Below the pieces are notes generated by a model. The model did not search any database. It was not told the DNA's origin and saw only the letters and a program-made list of their open reading frames with translations. From an uncultured Acetobacteraceae bacterium (GTDB lineage: Bacteria > Pseudomonadota > Alphaproteobacteria > Acetobacterales > Acetobacteraceae): a stretch of DNA of 23,185 nucleotides. Below, one piece after another: positions 7,402-15,991 of this stretch. Within the stretch, counting starts at the first letter, position 1. Every line of letters begins with the position of its first letter. A program made the position numbers and the translations under genes. The DNA lies in NCBI GenBank assembly GCA_937930165.1, contig CALGVL010000117.1, positions 1 to 23,185 of the forward strand. The letters are read 5' to 3'.

Positions 7402-8719
7402 ACCGGCCCTACCGCTGCTCGCCCGCGCGCCGGGCGAGGTGGTCTGCCGCCGCGGTACGCGGCCGGTCACCCGCGGGCAATTCCTGGCGGAGGCCATGGC
7501 CCTGGCAGCGCGCCTGCCGGAGCATGGCCATGTGATGAATCTCTGCGGTGACCGCTACCGCACGCTGCTCGCCTTCGCCGCGGCGCTGCTGCGCGGGCAG
7601 GTGACGCTGCTCTGCGCCGATCGTTCGCCGCACCGCCTGCGCGCCCTGGCCGGACTCTATCCCGATGCCTATGCGATCGTGGACCAGGAGATCGAGGCGC
7701 CGTTGCCCGTGCTGCGGCTGGAGGAGGTGGAGGGGGTGCGGGACGGTGATGCCGCGATGCCTGCCATTCCGGCCGGGCGCATCGCCGCCATCGCCTTCAC
7801 CTCCGGCTCCACCGGCGAGCCGACCGCCCATGCCAAGCCCTGGGGCGCGCTGGTCACCGCCGCCGAGGCGGCGGCCAGGCGCTTCCGGCTGCGGGCGCAG
7901 GACGGGCCGCCCGCCACCATCATCGCCACCGTGCCGCCGCAGCACATGTATGGCTTCGAGACAACCATTATGCTGCCCCTGCAGTCGGCGGTGGCCTGCC
8001 TGGCGGGCGAGACCTTCTATCCCTCCGACGTCTTCGAGGCGATGGCCTCCGTGCCTGGCCGCCGGATCCTGGTGACGACGCCGCTGCAGCTCCGCGCCTT
8101 ATTCGCCGCCGGCCAGGCGCCGCCGGCGCTGGAAGCGGTGATCTCCGCCACCGCGCCGCTCGCCGCCTCCCTGGCCGCTTCGGTGGAGCAGGGCTGGGGA
8201 GTGCCTGTGCTGGAGATCTACGGCGCCACCGAGGCCGGTTCCATCGCCAGCCGCCGCACCACGGAGGGGGATGGCTGGCTGCCCTATGACGGCACGGAAC
8301 TGCGCCCCGGCGCGGTGGCGGTTCCGGGCCTGGGTGAGATCCCGCTGGCAGATGCGGTGGAGCCGCTGGCGGATGGACGCTTCCGTCTGCTCGGCCGCCG
8401 CGCGGATGTGGTGAAGCTGGGTGGCCGCCGCGCCTCGCTGGCGGAGCTGAACCGGCTGCTGGCGGAGGTGGAGGGCGTCGAGGACGGCGTCTTCGTCGCG
8501 CCAGAGGATCTGGAGAGCAACCCGGCCGCCAGGCTGACCGCCTATGTGGTCGCGCCGGGCCGCAGCGCGGAGGAGATCCTCGGCGCGCTGCGCGAGCGGA
8601 TGGATCCGATCTTCCTGCCCCGGCCGGTGGTGATGGTCCGGGCGCTGCCGCGCGACCGGCTCGGCAAGCTGCCGCGGAGCGCGCTGGCGGAACTGCGCCG
8701 CGCCGGAGCGGGCGGGTGA
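7391..8719 (+). CDS. Aryl/acyl-ACP ligase (AMP-dependent synthetase)
   Basis: ANL-superfamily adenylating enzyme of 442 residues, shorter than most family members. Visible core motifs are the ATP-binding FTSGSTGEPT (136-145), YGATEAGS (277-284), the hinge region GRRADVVKLGG and the catalytic lysine in DRLGKLPR (Lys426). By analogy with ApeH-type ligases it would activate an aromatic acid such as 4-hydroxybenzoate or a cinnamate and load it on the carrier protein to prime polyene synthesis; the actual acid cannot be read from sequence. The ATG at 7391 lies inside the preceding gene, and the stop overlaps the GTG of the dehydratase, so expression is coupled. No enzyme making the aryl acid is seen in the window. 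Confidence 0.88.
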   Translation: MPPEPALPLLARAPGEVVCRRGTRPVTRGQFLAEAMALAARLPEHGHVMNLCGDRYRTLLAFAAALLRGQVTLLCADRSPHRLRALAGLYPDAYAIVDQEIEAPLPVLRLEEVEGVRDGDAAMPAIPAGRIAAIAFTSGSTGEPTAHAKPWGALVTAAEAAARRFRLRAQDGPPATIIATVPPQHMYGFETTIMLPLQSAVACLAGETFYPSDVFEAMASVPGRRILVTTPLQLRALFAAGQAPPALEAVISATAPLAASLAASVEQGWGVPVLEIYGATEAGSIASRRTTEGDGWLPYDGTELRPGAVAVPGLGEIPLADAVEPLADGRFRLLGRRADVVKLGGRRASLAELNRLLAEVEGVEDGVFVAPEDLESNPAARLTAYVVAPGRSAEEILGALRERMDPIFLPRPVVMVRALPRDRLGKLPRSALAELRRAGAGG

Positions 8720-9030
8720 GCGGGATGACGCCACCGGCCGGGGCGCGCTTCTCGGTGCCGGCCGGTCATCCTTCCCTGGCCGGGCATTTTCCGGGGCGGC
8801 CGATCGTGCCCGGCGTGCTGCTGCTGGATGCGGTGCTCCAGGCCGCCGCGCCCTGTGCCCCGCGGCGGATCCTCCGCGCCAAATTCGCCGCGCCGGTCGG
8901 GCCCGGGGAGGAGGTCGAGATCGGCTTCGAACGGCGGGGCGCCGGCCGCCTGCTCTTTGCCTGCCGCTGCCGCGGCGTGACGGTGCTTTTCGGTGAGGTC
9001 GAGTGCGCGACGCCGGACAGCCCGCCTTAG
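8716..9030 (+). CDS. FabA/FabZ-type 3-hydroxyacyl-ACP dehydratase
   Basis: Small single-hotdog dehydratase of 104 residues, which would remove water from the 3-hydroxyacyl intermediate to give the trans double bond of the polyene. The signature GHFPGRPIVPGVLLLD is complete: catalytic His24 and, 14 residues on, Asp38. FabA uses Asp at this place and FabZ uses Glu, so the dyad is FabA-like although the size is that of an ApeI-type protein. The start is GTG 8716, overlapping the ligase stop; an ATG at 8725 is an alternative. The end overlaps the next gene by 28 nt. Confidence 0.88.
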   Translation: MSGMTPPAGARFSVPAGHPSLAGHFPGRPIVPGVLLLDAVLQAAAPCAPRRILRAKFAAPVGPGEEVEIGFERRGAGRLLFACRCRGVTVLFGEVECATPDSPP

Positions 9031-9920
9031 ACTGGACCGCCGCGCCGGAGCGCGGCAGCACCGGCATGCTGCATCTGATGCTCTGGATCGTCCGCCGGCT
9101 CGGCTGGCGGGCGGGGCATCTGCTGCTCTATCCGATCACCGCCTATTTCCTGGCCTCCTCGCCGCGGCAGCGCCGGGCGGTGCGGGGCTATCTGTGCCGG
9201 GCGCTGGGGCGGCGGGCGGGGATGGCCGACCTGTTCCGGCTGTATTTCGCCTTCGCCTCCACCATCCTCGACCGCGTCTTCCTCGCTGCCGGGGAGGTGC
9301 AAGACTACAGGATCGAGATCGAGGGTCTCGATGCGCTTCAGGCCCTGCTGGCCGAGGGGCGCGGCTGCCTGCTCTTCGGCGCGCATTTCGGCAGTTTCGA
9401 GGCGCTGCGCGCCGTCGCCGATGCCGGCTGCCCGGTGGAGGTCGCGGTGCTGATGCATGAGGCGAACGCGGCGCGGGTGAAGGCGTTCTTCGATGCCATC
9501 GGCGGGTCCCGCCGCGCGGCGGCCATCATTCCCCTCGGGGCGCCGGAGGCGATGCTGCGGGTGCGTGAATGTCTGGAGGGCGGCGGCCTGGTCGGGCTGC
9601 TGGCCGACCGCAGGACGGGCGGCGAGAAGGTGGCGCGGGTGCCTTTCCTGGGCAGCCACGCGCCGTTGCCGGCCGGGCCGCATCTGCTGGCCGGCATGCT
9701 GGGCGCGCCGGTGGTGCTGGGCTTCGGCATCTGGCGTGGCCCGCGCCACTACCTGGTCCGCTTCGAGCCCTTCGCCGAAAGCGTGACCTTCGGGCGCAAG
9801 GACCGCGAGGCGGTGGTTGCAGCGCTCGCTGATCGCTATGCCGCGCGGCTGGAGGCGTTGTGCCGGGCCTATCCCTACAACTGGTTCAATTTTCACGATT
9901 TCTGGGAGGAGGGCAGGTGA
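9003..9920 (+). CDS. LpxL/HtrB-like lysophospholipid acyltransferase
   Basis: Acyltransferase of 305 residues related to lipid A late acyltransferases. The catalytic HX4E is FGAHFGSFEAL (His128, Glu133). Further family traits are GLVGLLADRRTGGEKVARVP with FLGSHAPLPAGP, and the C-terminal YNWFNFHDFW. A hydrophobic N-terminal segment (about 22-50) suggests inner-membrane attachment. The GTG at 9003 has GAGG 4 nt upstream, inside the dehydratase gene, so the 28-nt overlap looks real. In aryl polyene clusters such enzymes are thought to attach a fatty or polyene acyl chain to the lipid anchor; which donor and acceptor apply is unknown. The window therefore has two acyltransferases, this one and the PlsC type at 3192-4007. 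Confidence 0.88.
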   Translation: MRDAGQPALDWTAAPERGSTGMLHLMLWIVRRLGWRAGHLLLYPITAYFLASSPRQRRAVRGYLCRALGRRAGMADLFRLYFAFASTILDRVFLAAGEVQDYRIEIEGLDALQALLAEGRGCLLFGAHFGSFEALRAVADAGCPVEVAVLMHEANAARVKAFFDAIGGSRRAAAIIPLGAPEAMLRVRECLEGGGLVGLLADRRTGGEKVARVPFLGSHAPLPAGPHLLAGMLGAPVVLGFGIWRGPRHYLVRFEPFAESVTFGRKDREAVVAALADRYAARLEALCRAYPYNWFNFHDFWEEGR

Positions 9921-10504
9921 GGAAGAGCCGGCGTGCCCTGCTGCTTGGCATTGCCCTTGCTGCCGCCGGGCTGTCCTTTCCTGCCGGGGCGCAGGAGCCG
10001 GCGCTGGAGGCGCTGATGCGCGGCATGGCGGCGGTGCGCCAGCGGCAGGAGAGCTTCACCGAGGAGAAGACGCTTCCCGAACTCGACCTGCCGTTGCCGA
10101 GCCAGGGCATCCTGCGCTGGGCGGCGCCGGACCAGCTGGAGAAGCACACCACCTCGCCCATTGAGGAGCGCCTGCGGGTGCAGGGCGACCGCATGCTCTA
10201 TGAGCGGCCGGACCGCGGCATCTCCCGCCAATTCGGCCTGGACGAGCAGCCGGAGATGCGGGCGCTGGTGGAATCCATCCGTGCCACCCTGGCCGGCGAC
10301 CTGGCCGCGCTGCGCCGCCATTATGATGTGAGCTTCAGCGGCATGGCGGATGGCGACTGGCGGCTGGTGCTGACGCCACTCTCGGTGCGCCTCCGCGCCG
10401 TCGTGCAGCGCATCGTGCTGGTGGGGCGCGGGGTGCAGATCCTTGCCATCGAGACCGATGGCGGTGGCGGGATCACGCGCATGCAGATCACGCCGCTCCC
10501 ATGA
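9917..10504 (+). CDS. LolA-like periplasmic lipid carrier
   Basis: Periplasmic protein of 195 residues. A signal peptide spans about residues 1-25 (basic start, hydrophobic core, then PAGA before Gln26). The mature part has the LolA-like pattern of an N-terminal helix (LEALMRGMAAVRQRQESFTE) followed by beta strands such as GILRWAAPDQLEKHTTSP and ERLRVQGDRMLYERP. LolA proteins shield hydrophobic molecules in a half-barrel during transfer to the outer membrane; this version belongs to the divergent cluster-bound group, not the housekeeping LolA. The GTG at 9917 sits in the stop of the acyltransferase with GGAGG just upstream, and the stop overlaps the ATG of the exporter. Confidence 0.82.
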   Translation: MRKSRRALLLGIALAAAGLSFPAGAQEPALEALMRGMAAVRQRQESFTEEKTLPELDLPLPSQGILRWAAPDQLEKHTTSPIEERLRVQGDRMLYERPDRGISRQFGLDEQPEMRALVESIRATLAGDLAALRRHYDVSFSGMADGDWRLVLTPLSVRLRAVVQRIVLVGRGVQILAIETDGGGGITRMQITPLP

Positions 10505-12837
10505 GGTCCATCCCCGGCCGCCGCTATGGCCCGCTGCTGGCGGCGCTGCTCCTGCTTGCCGCGCTGGGCGGGGCGCTGGCTTCCGTGGTGCGGGTGCGCG
10601 CCGACCTCGCCGAATTCCTGCCACCCGGCCATACGCGGGCCAGCGAATTCCTGGTCCGCGAATTGCGCTCGGGCGCGGCCACCAGCCTGCTGCTGATCGG
10701 GATCGAGGGCGCGCCGTCCCAGGAACTGGCGCGGCTCTCCCGCAGCCTTGGCGCCGCCTTGCGCGCCTCCGGCCGGTTCTCCTTCGTGGGCGATGGTACC
10801 ACCAGCCTCGGCGATGCCGAGCAGGCGCTGCTGTTCCGCCATCGCTACCTGCTCTCGCCCGAGACGCGGCCGGAAGCCTTCACCGAAGCGGCGCTGCGGA
10901 CAAAGCTGGAGGCGCTGCTGGACGGGCTGCGCTCCGCCGCCTCGCCGCTGCTGGCGCGTTTCGGCTTCGCCGATCCGACCGGTGCCTTTCTCGGCCTGGC
11001 GCGGCACTGGCTGGGGGAGAGTCAGCTGGAGACGCAGGACGGGGCTTGGTTCGCCACCGGCACCTCGCCGCCGCGCGTGCTGCTGATTGCCCGCAGCCAG
11101 GGCGCCGGGCTGGATGCCGAGGCGCAGCAGCAGGCGGTGCGGGAGGTCCGCGAGGCCTTCACCGCCGCTGACCCCGGCACGGCACAGCTGCTGCTGAGCG
11201 GCCCCGGCGTCTTCGCCGCGGAGGCCGCCGCCACGATCCGCGGCGATGTGCATATGGTCGCGCTACTCTCCGGCGGGCTGCTCGCCGCCTTCCTGCTCTG
11301 GCGCTACCGGTCCCTGCTGCTGCTGGCGCTGGTGGCGGTGCCGCTCGGGGCCGGGATGGTGGCGGGCATGGCGGTGACGGCGCTGGCCTTCGGTTCGGTG
11401 CATGGCATCGCCCTCGGCTTCGGCATGACCATGCTGGGTGTGACCGTGGACTATCCGATCCTGCTCGTCACCCTGCGGCAGCGGGGCGAGGTGCTGCCGG
11501 AAGCGGCGGCCCGGATCTGGCCGACCCTGCGCCTGGCGGCCGCCGCGGCGGCGCTGGGGTTGGTGGCGATGCTCGGCTCCGGCTTTCCGGGGCTGGTGCA
11601 GCTTGGGCTTTTCGCGGCAGCGGGCCTGCTGGCGGCCGCCGGAGTGACCCGCTGGGTGCTGCCCCGCCTGCTGCCGGAGGCCCGGATCGAGGCCCGGCCG
11701 TTGCCGCGCTGGCTGGCCTGCCCGCTGGCCGGGCTGCGCGGGCGGCCCGGTCTTGCCCTGGGCGTGGCCGCGGTCGCGGTAGCGGTGCTGCTGGCGCTGG
11801 GCGGGCCGCGCTGGCAGCGTGACATCGCGGCGCTGAGCCCGGTGCCGCGTGCCAGCCAGGCACTGGACGAGGAATTGCGCCGCCAGCTCGGAGCACCGGA
11901 TGTGCGCTACCTGATCGCCCTCGGTCCCAGCGATGAGGAGGCGGTCCTCCGCGCTGCCGAGCGGCTGGAGGCGGCCGTCCAGCCGCTGATCGCTGGCGGC
12001 GTCCTGGCCGGACTGGACCTGCCGAGCCATTACCTGCCCAGCCGCGCCACCCAGCAGGCCCGGCAGGCGGCGCTGCCGGAGCCGGAGACGCTGCGCGAGC
12101 GGCTGCAGGCCGCCATGTCCGGGATGCCCTTCCGCGCCAATGCCTTCGCCCCCTTCCTGGCCGCGGTGGCCGAGAGCCGGAACCTTCCGCCCCTGGATGC
12201 CGCGGCGCTGTCCGGGGCGCCGACCATCGCCGCCCGGCTCTCGCCCCTGTTGTCGCGGCGCGGCGATGCCTGGCAGGGACTGGCGGTGGCGAAGGGCGTG
12301 ACCGATCCGGCGGCGCTGGCCATGGCGGTGGCGGGGCTGGATGACCCGGCGATCCTCTTCGTGGACAGCAAGGGCGAGACGGAGGGGATGCTGGCGGCTT
12401 TCGCGCGGGCGACGGTGCTCTGGGCCGCGGCGGGGGGCGTGCTGGTCCTGGCCCTCTTCGCCTGGGCCTTGGGTGGGCTGCGGCCGGCGCTCCGCATTGC
12501 CGCCCCGGTCGGCGGGGCACTGGTCGTGACCCTGGCGGTCCTGACGGCAGCAGGGGAGGCGCTGACCCTCTTCCATCTCGCCTCGCTGCTGCTGCTGGCG
12601 GCGGTCAGTATTGACTATTCCCTGTTCCTGCGCAGTTCTCCGGAATCGCCGGACGAGACCGGGCAATCGATGGGGGCTGTCCTGAACTGCGCCGTCTGCA
12701 CGCTGCTGACCTTCGGGCTGCTCGCCTTCTGTGGCACGCCGGTCCTGCATGGCATCGGCCTCACCATCGCCATCGGCGTGGCCGCTGCCTTCCTCCTCGC
12801 CTGCGCCACGGTGCCGCGCCCTGCCCCCCGGGCCTGA
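10501..12837 (+). CDS. MMPL/RND family lipid exporter
   Basis: Inner-membrane exporter of 778 residues with the two-fold RND plan: one membrane helix (about 11-31), a large periplasmic domain (32-250), five helices (about 252-390), a repeat of the plan with a helix near 415-432, a second periplasmic domain (about 440-635) and a last helix bundle (637-770). Asp-Tyr pairs lie at equal places in the two bundles, VTVDYPIL (Asp317) and VSIDYSLF (Asp705), as in the proton relay of MmpL3-type pumps. It is wedged between the LolA-like gene (ATGA overlap) and the ketosynthase (4 nt), so it probably moves the finished polyene lipid out of the inner membrane to the LolA-like protein. Confidence 0.9.
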   Translation: MRSIPGRRYGPLLAALLLLAALGGALASVVRVRADLAEFLPPGHTRASEFLVRELRSGAATSLLLIGIEGAPSQELARLSRSLGAALRASGRFSFVGDGTTSLGDAEQALLFRHRYLLSPETRPEAFTEAALRTKLEALLDGLRSAASPLLARFGFADPTGAFLGLARHWLGESQLETQDGAWFATGTSPPRVLLIARSQGAGLDAEAQQQAVREVREAFTAADPGTAQLLLSGPGVFAAEAAATIRGDVHMVALLSGGLLAAFLLWRYRSLLLLALVAVPLGAGMVAGMAVTALAFGSVHGIALGFGMTMLGVTVDYPILLVTLRQRGEVLPEAAARIWPTLRLAAAAAALGLVAMLGSGFPGLVQLGLFAAAGLLAAAGVTRWVLPRLLPEARIEARPLPRWLACPLAGLRGRPGLALGVAAVAVAVLLALGGPRWQRDIAALSPVPRASQALDEELRRQLGAPDVRYLIALGPSDEEAVLRAAERLEAAVQPLIAGGVLAGLDLPSHYLPSRATQQARQAALPEPETLRERLQAAMSGMPFRANAFAPFLAAVAESRNLPPLDAAALSGAPTIAARLSPLLSRRGDAWQGLAVAKGVTDPAALAMAVAGLDDPAILFVDSKGETEGMLAAFARATVLWAAAGGVLVLALFAWALGGLRPALRIAAPVGGALVVTLAVLTAAGEALTLFHLASLLLLAAVSIDYSLFLRSSPESPDETGQSMGAVLNCAVCTLLTFGLLAFCGTPVLHGIGLTIAIGVAAAFLLACATVPRPAPRA

Positions 12838-12841
12838 TGCC

Positions 12842-14035
12842 ATGCATCCCCTGAGTATCACCGCCAGCAGCGTCGTCTGTGCCCTCGGTGCCGGCCGCGC
12901 CGCCCTGCGCGCCGCCCTGCACGACCGGCGGGGCGGGCTGCGCCCCTCGGGCTTCCCGGGCGCGCCAGAGGGAATCTGGCTGGGCTGCGTGCCGGAGGTG
13001 GAAGCGGTGACGCTGCCGCCGGCCCTGGCCGGCTTCACCTGCCGCAACAACCGCCTGGCCGAAATGGCCCTGACGACCGATGGCTTCCTTGCGGCCGCCG
13101 AGGCGGCGCGGGAGCGTTACGGTGCGGACCGGGTCGCCGTGGTGCTGGGCACCAGCACCGCCGGGGTCGAGGAGACGGAGCAGGCCTATCGCCGCCGCGA
13201 CCCGGCCAGCGGCGCCCTGCCGGCCGATTTCGACTTCGCCCGTACCCATGACCTCCAGGCCCTGCCGCGCTATGTCCGCGCCCGCCTCGGCCTGCGCGGG
13301 CCGGCTCTGGCGGTCTCCACCGCCTGCACCTCCGGCGCCCGGACCTTCCTGGAGGCGGCGACGCTGATCGAGGCCGGGCTCGCCGATGCCGTGGTGGCCG
13401 GCGGGGTGGACACCCTCTGCCGGATGACGCTGCACGGCTTCGCCTCGCTGGAACTTCTCAGCCGCGGTCCCTGCCGCCCCTGCGCCGCCGATCGTGACGG
13501 CATCTCCATCGGCGAAGCCGCCGGGCTGGTGCTGCTGGAGCGCGCCGAACGGGCGGCCCCGGATACCCCGCTGCTGCTGGGAGTGGGGGCGAGCAGCGAT
13601 GGGCACCACATGTCCTCGCCGCATCCCGAGGGACTCGGCGCGGTCGCCGCCATGCGTGACGCCTTGGCATCGGCCGGGCTGCAAGCGGAGGATATCGACT
13701 ACGTGAACCTGCACGGCACCGGCACGCGGGCCAATGACGCGATGGAGGACCGGGCGGTCTCCCATCTCTTCGGGGACCGGGTGCCCTGCAGCTCCACCAA
13801 GGGCTGGACGGGGCACACGCTTGGCGCCTCGGGCGCGCTGGAGGCGGTGATTGCCATGATCTGCGTCGAGGACGGGCTGATCCCCGGCTGCCTCGGCGTG
13901 GAACAGGTGGACCCCACCTTCCGCAGCGATGTGGCCATCGCCAACCGCGCCGCGCCGCTGCGCCGGGTGCTGAGCAACTCCTTCGGCTTCGGCGGCAGCA
14001 ATTGCAGCCTGGTCATCGGCAGGGCCCTTTCGTGA
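12842..14035 (+). CDS. Beta-ketoacyl-ACP synthase (type II KS, elongating)
   Basis: Condensing enzyme of 397 residues, FabB/F fold. The catalytic triad is complete: Cys162 in STACTSGA, His291 in NLHGTGTRAND and His325 in GWTGHTLGASG, with Lys320 in STKGW. It would extend the aryl starter with malonyl-ACP by decarboxylative condensation. It lies directly upstream of a chain-length factor, sharing a GTGA overlap, which is the arrangement of the ApeO/ApeC heterodimer in aryl polyene biosynthesis. The ATG at 12842 is 4 nt after the exporter stop. No second stand-alone KS (ApeR-type) follows the reductase, unlike in the enterobacterial clusters. Confidence 0.92.
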   Translation: MHPLSITASSVVCALGAGRAALRAALHDRRGGLRPSGFPGAPEGIWLGCVPEVEAVTLPPALAGFTCRNNRLAEMALTTDGFLAAAEAARERYGADRVAVVLGTSTAGVEETEQAYRRRDPASGALPADFDFARTHDLQALPRYVRARLGLRGPALAVSTACTSGARTFLEAATLIEAGLADAVVAGGVDTLCRMTLHGFASLELLSRGPCRPCAADRDGISIGEAAGLVLLERAERAAPDTPLLLGVGASSDGHHMSSPHPEGLGAVAAMRDALASAGLQAEDIDYVNLHGTGTRANDAMEDRAVSHLFGDRVPCSSTKGWTGHTLGASGALEAVIAMICVEDGLIPGCLGVEQVDPTFRSDVAIANRAAPLRRVLSNSFGFGGSNCSLVIGRALS

Positions 14036-14817
14036 AGTGCTGGGTGGGTGGTCTGGCCGTGCTCGGGCCGGGCCTGCCGGGATGGACCGGGAGCGAGCCG
14101 ATCCTGGCCGGGGCGCAGCCCTGGATGCCGGCGGAGCCGGCGGTGCCCGCCCCCGCCATGCTGCCGCCGACCGAGCGGCGGCGGACCAGCCTTGCCGTGC
14201 GCCTCGCCCTCGCGGCGGCGGCGGAGGCGGCGGCGGGGGAGGATGCGGCGGCGCTGGACACGGTCTTCGCCAGCAGCAATGGCGACGGCGCGGTGGTGGG
14301 CGCGATCCTCGAGGCACTGTCCGATCCGGAGGGCACCATCTCCCCGACGCAGTTCCATAATTCCGTGCACAATGCGGCGGCAGGCTATTGGGGGATCGGC
14401 GCCGGCTCCACCCGGCCCTCGGTCAGCATCGGCGGGCATGACGACACCTTTGCCGCCGGGTTGCTGCAGTCGGCGGCCGCGGTGGTGGCACGCCGGCGCG
14501 GGTTGCTGTTCTGCGCCTATGACGCGCCCCTGCCGCCGCCGCTTGCCGCGGCACGCCACACCACCATTCCATTCGCCACCGCCATGGTGTTGCGGCCCGA
14601 GCCCGGCCCGGCGGCGCGGGCGGCGCTGACGCTGCGCTATGTCGCCGAGCCCGCGGAAGCGTCGCCGCCCGGCGAGGGGCTGGACGCGCTGGCGGCGGAG
14701 AACCCGGCAGCGCGGGCCCTGCCGCTGCTGCGCATCCTGGCCAGGCGGGAGGCGGCGCTGCTGCGCCTGCCGCTGCTCGGCGACGCGCATCTGGAAGTGG
14801 CGGTGGAGCCGTGTTGA
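14032..14817 (+). CDS. Chain-length factor (ketosynthase-like subunit)
   Basis: KS-fold partner subunit of 261 residues, far shorter than a full ketosynthase. It has the Ketoacyl-synt_2-like stretch TVFASSNGDGAVVGAILEAL, TISPTQFHNSVHNAAAGYW and TRPSVSIGGHDDTFAAGLLQ. No catalytic Cys is seen where the KS nucleophile should be, and the second half of the thiolase fold is missing. Such subunits pair with the KS and set chain length. The start is GTG 14032, coupled to the KS stop by GTGA with AGGG upstream. It overlaps the next gene by 7 nt. Confidence 0.88.
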   Translation: MKCWVGGLAVLGPGLPGWTGSEPILAGAQPWMPAEPAVPAPAMLPPTERRRTSLAVRLALAAAAEAAAGEDAAALDTVFASSNGDGAVVGAILEALSDPEGTISPTQFHNSVHNAAAGYWGIGAGSTRPSVSIGGHDDTFAAGLLQSAAAVVARRRGLLFCAYDAPLPPPLAAARHTTIPFATAMVLRPEPGPAARAALTLRYVAEPAEASPPGEGLDALAAENPAARALPLLRILARREAALLRLPLLGDAHLEVAVEPC

Positions 14818-15251
14818 CTGCGCCCCTGGATCGCGCCGTCATCGCCCGGCTGGTGCCGCATCAGGGCGCGATGTGCCTGCTGGACCGCGCCCTGTCCTGG
14901 GATGCGGAGGGCATCGCCTGCGAGGCCGAATCGCACCGCGACCCGGCGAACCCCCTGCGCCGGGATGGCTGCCTGCCCGCGGTCTGCGGGCTGGAATACG
15001 CGCTGCAGGCCATGGCCCTGCATGGCGCGCTGCTGGCGGATGGGAGGCCGCAGCCGGCCGGCTATCTCAGCAGCCTGCGCGAGGTGGTGCTGGGGCGGGC
15101 GCGGCTCGACACCGTGGCCGGGGCACTGCGCATCCAGGCCGTCTCCCTGGCGGCGGAAGCGCAGGGCTTCATCTATCGCTTCACCGTGGAGGGCGAGGGC
15201 GAGGTGCTGCTCTCCGGCCAGGCGGCGATTATCCTGCCGAGGCAGCCATGA
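14811..15251 (+). CDS. Second hotdog dehydratase-like protein (ApeP-like)
   Basis: Hotdog-fold protein of 146 residues with LVPHQGAMCLLDRALSWD at the N-terminus and PAVCGLEYALQAMALHGALL, the central helix with Glu62. In FabZ the catalytic His is 14 residues before the Glu; here that place is Pro48, and the nearest upstream His are His42 and His17, so the catalytic geometry differs or the protein is an accessory partner. It would act on 3-hydroxyacyl-ACP with, or in place of, the FabA-like dehydratase at 8716-9030. The start is GTG 14811; the TTG at 14814 fits the GGAG spacing slightly better. The stop overlaps the reductase start (ATGA). Confidence 0.82.
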   Translation: MLTAPLDRAVIARLVPHQGAMCLLDRALSWDAEGIACEAESHRDPANPLRRDGCLPAVCGLEYALQAMALHGALLADGRPQPAGYLSSLREVVLGRARLDTVAGALRIQAVSLAAEAQGFIYRFTVEGEGEVLLSGQAAIILPRQP

Positions 15252-15973
15252 CCGCCAGACGCGCGCTCGTCACCGGCGGGGCCAGCCCGCTCGGCAGCGC
15301 CATCTGCCGCCGGCTGGCTGCAGAGGGGCTGCGGCTGGTCATCCACGCCCATGCCAGCCTGGCGCGGGCCGAGGCGCTGGCCACCGAAATCCGTGCTGCG
15401 GGCGGCGAGGCGCAGGCGCTGGGCTTCGATATCACCGACACCGCCGCCACCGCCGCGGCGCTGGAGAAGGTGCTGGAGGACGGCCCGGTCCAGGTGGTGG
15501 TCCACAACGCCGGCACGCATGACGACGCGCCCCTGGCCGGGATGAGCGAGGCGCAATGGCGCGGCGTGGTGGATGTCTCGCTGAACGGCTTCTATGCCGT
15601 GCTGCGCCCGCTGCTGCTGCCGATGATCGGCACGCGCTGGGGGCGAATCATCGCCATCTCCTCAGTCTCCGGCATCATGGGCAACCGGGGGCAGGCGAAT
15701 TACGCGGCGGCCAAGGCCGGGCTGATCGGCGCGGTGAAGTCCATCTCCCTGGAATATGCAGCGCGCGGCGTCACCGCCAATGCGGTGGCGCCCGGCATCA
15801 TCGAGAGCCCGGCCGTGCATGCGGTGCTGACGCCGGAGCGGATCGCGCAACTCGTCCCCGCCCGCCGCGCCGGGCGGCCGGAGGAGGTGGCGGAACTGGT
15901 CGCCTTCCTCGCCTCCGATCGCGCCGCCTACATCACCGGCCAGGCCATCTCCATCAATGGAGGCATGGCCTGA
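15248..15973 (+). CDS. 3-ketoacyl-ACP reductase (FabG-like SDR)
   Basis: Short-chain dehydrogenase of 241 residues that would reduce the 3-keto group after each condensation using NADPH. Motifs: nucleotide-binding TGGASPLG (9-16), HNAGTHDD, catalytic Ser139 in ISSVSG, Tyr152 and Lys156 in NYAAAKAG, and the C-terminal ITGQAISINGGMA typical of FabG. It is the last gene of the plus-strand operon, coupled by ATGA to the hotdog gene. The operon ends 18 nt before the convergent lipoprotein gene. It corresponds to ApeQ in the described pathway. Confidence 0.92.
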   Translation: MTARRALVTGGASPLGSAICRRLAAEGLRLVIHAHASLARAEALATEIRAAGGEAQALGFDITDTAATAAALEKVLEDGPVQVVVHNAGTHDDAPLAGMSEAQWRGVVDVSLNGFYAVLRPLLLPMIGTRWGRIIAISSVSGIMGNRGQANYAAAKAGLIGAVKSISLEYAARGVTANAVAPGIIESPAVHAVLTPERIAQLVPARRAGRPEEVAELVAFLASDRAAYITGQAISINGGMA

Positions 15974-15975
15974 GC

Positions 15976-15989
15976 CCGCCACCCGGCGG
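15976..15989. terminator. Short GC hairpin between convergent genes
   Basis: CCGCC (15976-15980), a 4-nt ACCC loop and GGCGG (15985-15989) form a 5-bp hairpin in the 18-nt gap after the ketoreductase and before the convergent lipoprotein stop. There is no U tract on either side, so it is at best a weak bidirectional terminator or transcript-end stabiliser. Confidence 0.3.
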
Positions 15990-15991
15990 CA

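Noticed and set aside
11263..13050. A 595-codon minus-strand open frame opposite the exporter and ketosynthase
   Set aside because: Low-complexity Arg/Gln/Gly-rich translation without motifs, antisense to two clear genes; an effect of high GC content.
12761..14317. A 518-codon minus-strand frame opposite the ketosynthase and chain-length factor
   Set aside because: Pro/Arg/Gly low complexity; a shadow of genes with complete catalytic motifs.
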